From positions 248,001 through 312,000 of the forward strand of contig NZ_BMVG01000002.1 of NCBI RefSeq assembly GCF_014650595.1: a DNA stretch of 64,000 nt, given 5' to 3'. Origin of the DNA: Streptomyces alanosinicus (GTDB lineage Bacteria; Actinomycetota; Actinomycetes; Streptomycetales; Streptomycetaceae). The notes under the pieces were generated by a model. It did no database searches and was not told the DNA's origin. It was given only the letters and a program-made list of their open reading frames with translations. Shown piece after piece: positions 58,687-64,000 of the stretch. Every line of letters begins with the position of its first letter. Within the stretch, counting starts at the first letter, position 1. Made by a program: the position numbers and the translations under genes.

Positions 58687-59457
58687 ATGGGCAAGCTGGA
58701 CGGGCGGGTCGTCATCATCACCGGGGCGGCACGTGGACAGGGCGAGCAGGAGGCGCGGCTCTTCAGGGCGGAGGGCGCGCGCGTGGTGATCGGCGATGTG
58801 CTGGACGACCAGGGCGAGGCCCTGGCCAAGGAGATAGGCGCGCGGTACGTCCATCTCGACGTCGGCACCGAGGAGGGCTGGCAGGAGGCCGTGGCCGCGG
58901 CCAAGGCGGCGTACGGACACCTCGACGGGCTCGTCAACAACGCGGGCATCCTGCGCTTCAACGCCCTCGTGGACACCCCGCTGGACGAGTTCATGCAGGT
59001 CGTCCAGGTCAACCAGGTCGGCTGCTTCCTGGGCATGAAGACGGTGGCGCCGGAGCTGGCCGACGGCGGCACGATCGTCAACACCGCCTCCTACACGGCG
59101 CTGACCGGCATGGCGGCCGTGGGCACGTACGCCGCGACCAAGCACGCCGTGCTGGGACTGACCCGGGTGGCCGCGCTGGAGCTGGCGAACCGGGGCATCC
59201 GGGTCAACGCGATCTGCCCGGGCGCCATCGACACCGCGATGGCCAACCCGGCCCGCCTCGACCCGGACGCGGACCCGGAGGAGATGAGCCGGGCCCTGGA
59301 CGAGCTGTACCGGAGGCTCGTACCGCTCGGCCGGATCGGCCGGCCGGAGGAGGTGGCCCGCCTCGCCCTCTTCCTCACCTCGGCGGACTCCTCGTACATC
59401 ACCGGACAGCCGTTCGTGATCGACGGCGGCTGGCTGGCGGGTGTCAGCATCATCTGA
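58687..59457 (+). CDS. Short-chain dehydrogenase/reductase
   Basis: A 256-residue classical SDR with TGAARGQG (11-18), NNAG (about 84-87), and the catalytic YAATK tyrosine/lysine. The acidic residue after the second strand (GDVL) favours NAD. Its C-terminal FVIDGGWLAG is typical of 3-alpha/20-beta-hydroxysteroid-dehydrogenase-like and related alcohol dehydrogenases. ATG 58687 has a GAGGAGG site. Last gene of the O12 operon; its TGA is part of operator O13. Confidence 0.94.
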   Translation: MGKLDGRVVIITGAARGQGEQEARLFRAEGARVVIGDVLDDQGEALAKEIGARYVHLDVGTEEGWQEAVAAAKAAYGHLDGLVNNAGILRFNALVDTPLDEFMQVVQVNQVGCFLGMKTVAPELADGGTIVNTASYTALTGMAAVGTYAATKHAVLGLTRVAALELANRGIRVNAICPGAIDTAMANPARLDPDADPEEMSRALDELYRRLVPLGRIGRPEEVARLALFLTSADSSYITGQPFVIDGGWLAGVSII

Positions 59458-59495
59458 CGGTCCGTCATCTATTGACGAATCTGACGCCACGTCAG
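59454..59495. promoter_or_regulatory. Paired CTGAC-N5-GTCAG operators O13/O14
   Basis: CTGACGGTCCGTCAT (59454-59468, last base mismatched, overlapping the SDR stop) and CTGACGCCACGTCAG (59481-59495, perfect outer halves) are 27 bp apart start to start. They precede the LLM/deacylase/aldehyde dehydrogenase operon. Confidence 0.75.
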
Positions 59496-59545
59496 AAAGT
59501 TCATAGGACGCGAAGGAACCACCTGGACTGGGACGGTGAACCGCC

Positions 59546-60664
59546 TTGGAATTCGGGCTCTTTGTACAGGGATACGTGGGCAAGCGTGCCGAGACCGACC
59601 CGCTGGCCGAGCACAAGGCGCTGATGGAGGAGACCGAGTACGTCATCCAGGCGGACCAGTCCGGCTTCAAGTACGCCTGGGCCTCCGAGCACCACTTCCT
59701 GGAGGAGTACTCGCATCTGTCGGCCAACGACGTCTTCCTCGGCTATCTGGCCCACGCCACCGGGCGCATCCACCTGGGCTCCGGGATCTTCAATCCCCTG
59801 GCCCAGGTCAACCACCCGGTGAAGGTCGCCGAGAAGGTCGCCATGCTGGACCACCTCAGCGAGGGCCGCTTCGAGTTCGGCAGCGGGCGGGGCGCCGGAT
59901 CGCACGAGATCCTCGGGTTCATCCCGGGGGTGACCGACATGAACTACACCAAGGAGATCTGGGAAGAGACGATCGCCGAGTTCCCGAAGATGTGGCTCCA
60001 GGACGAGTACGCCGGCTTCCAGGGCAAGCACTGGCAGCTGCCGCCGCGCAAGGTCCTGCCGAAGCCGTACGGGAAGTCCCACCCGGCGATGTGGTACGCG
60101 GCCGGGTCGCCGCCGTCGTACGCCATGGCCGCGAAGAAGGGACTCGGCGTGCTCGGCTTCAGCATCCAGAAGGTCTCTGACATGGAGTGGGTGCTGGAGC
60201 AGTACAAGACGGCGGTCGTGAACGCGGAACCGGTGGGCGACTTCGTCAACGACAACGTGATGGTGACGACCACGGCGATCTGCGCGCCCACGCACGCCGA
60301 GGCGATCGAGATCGCCGTGAACGGCGGGCTGCACTATCTGCCCTCGCTCGTCTTCCGCTACCACGACACGTTTCCCCGGCCGGAGGGCTTCCCGGAGTGG
60401 CCGGAGACGCTGCCCGAGTACACACCGGAGTTCGTGGAACTGCTCATCGCGGAGGAACTCCTCATCTGCGGGGATCCGGACGAGGTGCTGCGCCAGTGCA
60501 AGCGGTGGGAGCAGGCGGGGGCGGACCAGCTGAGCTTCGGGCTGCCGGTGGGGGTGCCGAAGGAGGAGACGCTGCAGACGATCCGGCTCATCGGCGAGCA
60601 GGTGATTCCGAAGATCGACACGGATCCGGTGCATCGGACGTCCCGGTTCCGTCAGGCTGTCTGA
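59546..60664 (+). CDS. LLM-class flavin-dependent oxidoreductase
   Basis: A 372-residue luciferase-like protein with the family strands MEFGLFVQGYVG, FKYAWASEHHFLEEYSHLSA, RIHLGSGIFNPLAQVNHPVK and LSEGRFEFGSGRGAGSHEI. It resembles FMN-dependent alkanal-monooxygenase-like members more than the protein at 57370. The start is TTG 59546 (no ATG or GTG in frame nearby), with GGGACGG upstream. It is the first gene of the O13/O14 operon, 13 bp before the deacylase-like gene. Confidence 0.9.
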   Translation: MEFGLFVQGYVGKRAETDPLAEHKALMEETEYVIQADQSGFKYAWASEHHFLEEYSHLSANDVFLGYLAHATGRIHLGSGIFNPLAQVNHPVKVAEKVAMLDHLSEGRFEFGSGRGAGSHEILGFIPGVTDMNYTKEIWEETIAEFPKMWLQDEYAGFQGKHWQLPPRKVLPKPYGKSHPAMWYAAGSPPSYAMAAKKGLGVLGFSIQKVSDMEWVLEQYKTAVVNAEPVGDFVNDNVMVTTTAICAPTHAEAIEIAVNGGLHYLPSLVFRYHDTFPRPEGFPEWPETLPEYTPEFVELLIAEELLICGDPDEVLRQCKRWEQAGADQLSFGLPVGVPKEETLQTIRLIGEQVIPKIDTDPVHRTSRFRQAV

Positions 60665-60677
60665 GGGGGTTCCCGGC

Positions 60678-62408
60678 ATGCTGGACCACCTGATCAAGGG
60701 CGTCACCGTCGTGGACGGCACCGGCGCACCCGCCTTCACCGCCGACGTCGGCATACGCGACGGGCGGATCGCCGTCATCGGTACCGTCACCGAGCAAGCC
60801 CGCACCAGCGAGGACGCCGCCGGGCTCGTCCTCGCCCCCGGGTTCGTCGATCCGCACACCCACTACGACGCCCAGCTGTTCTGGGATCCGTACGCCACGC
60901 CCTCGCTGAACCACGGAGTGACCACCGTGGCCGGCGGGAACTGCGGGTTCACACTGGCGCCCCTGCATCCCTCCCGGCCGGACGACGCCGACTACACCCG
61001 GCGGATGATGTCCAAGGTGGAGGGGATGTCCCTGGTGGCGCTGGAGGAGGGGGCGCCCTGGAACTGGAGCTCCTTCGGGGACTATCTGGACGCCCTCGAC
61101 GGCCGCATCGCGGTCAACGCGGGCTTCATGGTCGGCCACTGCGCGCTGCGCCGGTACGTGATGGGGCCAGAGGCCATCGGCGGACAGCCCAGTGCGGAGC
61201 AACTGGCCGAGATCGTACGGCTGTTGCACGAGGCCATGGACGCCGGGGCCTGGGGGCTGTCCACCACCCAGTCCCGTACCCACAACGACGGGGACGGACA
61301 GCCGGTCGCCTCGCGGTTCGCGGAGCCGGCGGAGCTGCTCGCGCTGTCGAAGGCCGTCGGCGAGCACGAGGGCACCCAGATCGAGGCGATCGTCGCCGGC
61401 TGCCTGGACCAGTTCAGCGACGACGAGATCGATCTGCTGGTGGAGATGAGCGCGGTGGCCGGGCGGCCGCTCAACTGGAACGTGCTCACCGTCGACGCGG
61501 CCGTTCCGGAGCGGGTACCCCGGCAGCTCGGCGCGAGCGAACGGGCCCGCAAGGCCGGCGGGCGGATCGTGGCGCTCACCATGCCCATCCTCACCCCGAT
61601 GAACATGTCCCTGGGCACCTTCTGCGCCCTCAACCTGATCCCCGGCTGGGGGCCGGTCCTCTCGCTGCCCGTGCCGGAGCGGATCGAAAGGCTCCGGGAC
61701 CCGGACGTCCGGGCGGAGATGCTGCGCCGGGCCCAGTCCAAGGAGGCCGGCGTCTTCCGGCGGCTGGCGAACTTCGGGCGCTATGTCATCGGGGACACCT
61801 ACAGCGAGGCCAACGAGGGCCTGACCGGCCGGGTGGTGCGGGACATCGCCGAGGAGCGGGGTCTCGACCCCTTCGCCTGCCTGGTGGAGATCTGCGCGAG
61901 CGACGGGCTGCGTACGGTGCTGTGGCCCATGCCCAGCGACAACGACCCGGCGTCCTGGGCGCTGCGCGCGGAGACCTGGCAGCACGAGGACGTGCTGCTG
62001 GGCGGGTCCGACGCGGGCGCGCATCTGGACCGGATGTGCGGGGCGCCGTACACCACCCGGTTCCTCGGGGACTGTCTGCGCAGGCGGAAACTCGTCGGTC
62101 TGGAGCAGGCGGTGAAGATGCTCACCGACGATCCGGCCCGGCTCTTCGGGCTGCGCGAGCGCGGGCAGGTGCGGGAGGGCTGGCACGCGGACCTCGTCCT
62201 GTTCGACCCGGAGCGGATCGACGCCGGACAGGCCCGGCTGGTGCACGACCTGCCGGGTGACAGTCCGCGCCTGGACTCGGCGGCGATCGGGGTGCGGGCG
62301 GTGTGGGTCAACGGCGTCGAGGCGATCCGGGACGACGTGGTGACCGGGGCCGTACCGGGCAAGGTGCTGCGCTCGGGGACCGACACCCGCACGGTGAGCA
62401 CGCGGTGA
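60678..62408 (+). CDS. N-acyl-D-amino-acid deacylase-like amidohydrolase (amidohydrolase-3)
   Basis: A 576-residue metal-dependent hydrolase. The metal-binding HTH motif is in VLAPGFVDPHTHYDAQLFWDP (about 55-75), with VTTVAGGNCGFTLAP, a middle AGFMVGHCALRRYV, and the late GGSDAGAHLDRMCGAP. The fold and length match D-aminoacylase/N-acyl-D-glutamate-deacylase-like proteins, though members also hydrolyse cyclic amides and esters. ATG 60678 has GAGGGGG upstream; it overlaps the aldehyde dehydrogenase gene as GTGA. The substrate is unknown. Confidence 0.92.
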   Translation: MLDHLIKGVTVVDGTGAPAFTADVGIRDGRIAVIGTVTEQARTSEDAAGLVLAPGFVDPHTHYDAQLFWDPYATPSLNHGVTTVAGGNCGFTLAPLHPSRPDDADYTRRMMSKVEGMSLVALEEGAPWNWSSFGDYLDALDGRIAVNAGFMVGHCALRRYVMGPEAIGGQPSAEQLAEIVRLLHEAMDAGAWGLSTTQSRTHNDGDGQPVASRFAEPAELLALSKAVGEHEGTQIEAIVAGCLDQFSDDEIDLLVEMSAVAGRPLNWNVLTVDAAVPERVPRQLGASERARKAGGRIVALTMPILTPMNMSLGTFCALNLIPGWGPVLSLPVPERIERLRDPDVRAEMLRRAQSKEAGVFRRLANFGRYVIGDTYSEANEGLTGRVVRDIAEERGLDPFACLVEICASDGLRTVLWPMPSDNDPASWALRAETWQHEDVLLGGSDAGAHLDRMCGAPYTTRFLGDCLRRRKLVGLEQAVKMLTDDPARLFGLRERGQVREGWHADLVLFDPERIDAGQARLVHDLPGDSPRLDSAAIGVRAVWVNGVEAIRDDVVTGAVPGKVLRSGTDTRTVSTR

Positions 62409-63856
62409 GCGAGGGGCAGCGGCTGTTCGTCGGCGGCGCCTGGGCGGAGCCGGACGGCGGGCACTACCCGGTGACCGACCCGGCCACCGAGGAGACCGTC
62501 GGCTGGGCGCCCGAGGCCTCGCCGGACCAGGCGCGGGCGGCCTGCGCGGCGGCCCGGGAGGCGTTCACGGCATGGTCGCGGACCCGGCCCGAGGAGCGGG
62601 CGGCGGTACTGGGCCGGGCCGCCGACATCATCCGGGGGTCGATCGAGCCGTACGCCGAGCTGGCCCGCGCGGAGACCGGCGCGACCACCGGGACCGCCCG
62701 GGCGATGCAGGTCGGGGTGGCCGTCGCCCGGTTCCGCCGGTACGCGAGCGTGGAGAGCGCCGAGTGGGCGATCGCCCCGCAGATCAACGAGGCCGGGCCG
62801 ATGGGCAGGGCCGCCGTGATGGGCGCGCTGGCGGTGCGCCAGCCCGTCGGCGTCGTCGCCTGCGTCACCTCCTACAACAACCCGTGGGCCAACCCGGCCG
62901 GCAAGGTCGCCCCGGCCCTGGCCATGGGCAACACGGTGGTCGTGAAGCCCGCGCCGCAGGACCCGCTGTCGGTGTACAAGATGGCGCAGGCGCTTCAGGC
63001 GGCCGGGGCGCCGCCGGGCGTGGTGAACGTCGTCTCCGGGCGGGACGCGGCCGTGGGCGAGGCGGTGGTGGCCTGCGACGACGTCGACATGGTCAGCTTC
63101 ACCGGGTCCACGGCCGTCGGCCGGCGGATCGCCGAGGTGTGCGGGCGGGACATGAAACGCCAGCTGATGGAGCTCGGCGGCAAGGGCGCGGCGGTCGTGT
63201 TCGACGACGCCGACCTCTCCTCGGCCGTCGCCGGCATCGGCACCACGTTCTCCTTCTACAGCGGGCAGATCTGCACGGCTCCGACACGGGTGCTGGCCCA
63301 GCGCGGGGTGTACGGGCGGCTGGTCGAGCAACTGGCCGGATACGCGAGCCGGTTGAAGGTGGGGGACCCAAGGGAGCCGGACACGGTCGTCGGCCCGGTG
63401 ATCTCGGCCGAGCACCGGGCGCGGGTCGAGTCGTACGTCGAACTCGGCCGCAAGGAGGGCGCGTCGCTCGTCGCGGGCGGGGAACGCCCCGCGCAGGACA
63501 CCGGCTTCTATGTCCCGCCCACGCTCCTCGCCGACTGCACCCCTGACATGCGGGTGGTCCGGGAGGAGATCTTCGGGCCGGTCGTCGTGGTCGTGCCCTT
63601 CGACGACGAGGAGGAGGCGGTGGCCCTCGCCAACGACTCCGACTACGGACTCATCGACTACGTCTGGTCCGGCGATGTGTCCAGGGCCTTCAGGGTGGCC
63701 CGGCGGCTGCGGGCCGGCGGCGTCGGGATCAACACCGTCGGCCGCAACATGGAGGCCCCGTTCGGCGGGTTCAAGAAGAGCGGTGTCGGCCGGGACGTGG
63801 GCTCCTACGCCCTGCACGCCTACAGCGAGGTGCAGGCCCTCGTCTGGCCGGGGTGA
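62405..63856 (+). CDS. Aldehyde dehydrogenase
   Basis: A 483-residue NAD(P)-dependent aldehyde dehydrogenase that converts an aldehyde to an acid. It has the cofactor region FTGSTAVGRRI, the general-base glutamate in MELGGKG, the nucleophilic cysteine in SGQICTAPTR and the EEIFGPV segment; length is normal. GTG 62405 overlaps the upstream stop. Last gene of the O13/O14 operon, so it may oxidise an aldehyde produced by the upstream hydrolase or monooxygenase. Confidence 0.95.
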   Translation: MSEGQRLFVGGAWAEPDGGHYPVTDPATEETVGWAPEASPDQARAACAAAREAFTAWSRTRPEERAAVLGRAADIIRGSIEPYAELARAETGATTGTARAMQVGVAVARFRRYASVESAEWAIAPQINEAGPMGRAAVMGALAVRQPVGVVACVTSYNNPWANPAGKVAPALAMGNTVVVKPAPQDPLSVYKMAQALQAAGAPPGVVNVVSGRDAAVGEAVVACDDVDMVSFTGSTAVGRRIAEVCGRDMKRQLMELGGKGAAVVFDDADLSSAVAGIGTTFSFYSGQICTAPTRVLAQRGVYGRLVEQLAGYASRLKVGDPREPDTVVGPVISAEHRARVESYVELGRKEGASLVAGGERPAQDTGFYVPPTLLADCTPDMRVVREEIFGPVVVVVPFDDEEEAVALANDSDYGLIDYVWSGDVSRAFRVARRLRAGGVGINTVGRNMEAPFGGFKKSGVGRDVGSYALHAYSEVQALVWPG

Positions 63857-63866
63857 GGGTCCGGCG

Positions 63867-64000
63867 TCACTTCTCCAGGTCCACCCGGATCGTCAGCAGG
63901 TTGTTGCCGAACGCCCGTACCGCCGCGCTGTTGAAGCGGGGCAGGGAGCGCAGCCGGGCCACCGGGTCGTCGTCGGGCAGGAGATACGCGGTGCCCTGGT
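63867..64000 (-). CDS. Partial gene, C-terminal 43 residues (possible F420/quinone-reductase-type protein)
   Basis: The window ends inside a minus-strand gene whose last residues read QGTAYLLPDDDPVARLRSLP ... NLLTIRVDLEK before TGA. The tail resembles C-termini I recall from actinobacterial nitroreductase/quinone-reductase-like proteins, but this is too short for a firm call. It is convergent with the aldehyde dehydrogenase, 10 bp apart. Confidence 0.55.
   Translation of the reverse strand, partial: QGTAYLLPDDDPVARLRSLPRFNSAAVRAFGNNLLTIRVDLEK

Noticed and set aside
1..64000. CRISPR array, tRNA, rRNA or complete insertion sequence
   Set aside because: No repeat-spacer pattern, cloverleaf, ribosomal sequence or transposase was recognised; only non-coding MITE-like elements were found.

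Overview
The window is high-GC actinobacterial DNA that I read as Streptomyces chromosome. The evidence is a complete afsK / afsR / afsS regulatory set, tightly packed genes with GTGA and ATGA overlaps, GTG and TTG starts, XRE-DUF397-ATPase regulatory gene sets and typical Streptomyces intergenic repeats. I saw no tRNA, rRNA, CRISPR array, complete insertion sequence, or PKS/NRPS gene.

Layout. 0.1-8.0 kb: an SCO4402-family protein, purU, an ECF sigma factor with an overlapping zinc-finger/maleylpyruvate-isomerase-like partner, a divergent STAS anti-sigma antagonist, a four-EF-hand calcium protein, an orphan beta-rich protein and a GT4 glycosyltransferase. 8.2-19 kb: first catabolic block (acyl-CoA ligase, amidohydrolase, three acyl-CoA dehydrogenases, cyclase, SDR, Zn-alcohol dehydrogenase), interrupted by an anti-sigma-type ATPase. 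18.9-25.3 kb: accessory stretch with an AraC/GlxA-like regulator, MFS transporter, methyltransferase, truncated GntR gene, DUF6415 protein, and an HTH-EAD protein facing a 42-residue membrane peptide. 25.3-39.9 kb: second catabolic block (flavin reductase, crotonase, NDP-forming acyl-CoA synthetase, flavin monooxygenase, DoxX, DUF35, thiolase-like protein, acyl-CoA dehydrogenase, F420-type reductase) mixed with pdxH, a CorA transporter and a TetR/DUF1772 pair. 39.9-43 kb: LysE exporter with Lrp regulator, a TetR regulator, a VOC protein. 43-56 kb: afsK, a third catabolic block (crotonase, DUF35, thiolase-like, acyl-CoA ligase), accessory regulators, then afsS and afsR. 56-64 kb: fourth catabolic block (amidohydrolase, two LLM oxidoreductases, SDR, N-acyl-amino-acid-deacylase-like hydrolase, aldehyde dehydrogenase).

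How the genes work together. The catabolic genes are scattered, but nearly every promoter among them carries a 15-bp inverted repeat of the form CTGAC-N5-GTCAG. I found 14 copies or near-copies, at 9751, 9778, 15631, 25957, 29990, 30014, 31500, 38133, 41937, 47900, 47927, 56105, 59454 and 59481. One near-copy overlaps the start codon of the TetR gene at 41296-41943, which is therefore my candidate for the regulator. The enzyme set (CoA ligases, paired acyl-CoA dehydrogenases, crotonases, thiolase-like/DUF35 retro-aldolase modules, F420/flavin oxidoreductases, hydrolases) looks like a beta-oxidation-type route for a bulky or alicyclic isoprenoid- or steroid-like acid. The substrate is inference. 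I know of no described regulon matching this operator.

Other notable structures are: two MITE-like elements and one remnant inserted at CTAG stop codons; a tandem triplication that created two chimeric 60-codon reading frames between an LLM gene and an SDR gene; a 21-bp tandem repeat across the EF-hand gene stop codon; and the HTH-EAD protein with its divergent membrane peptide, a possible conflict system.
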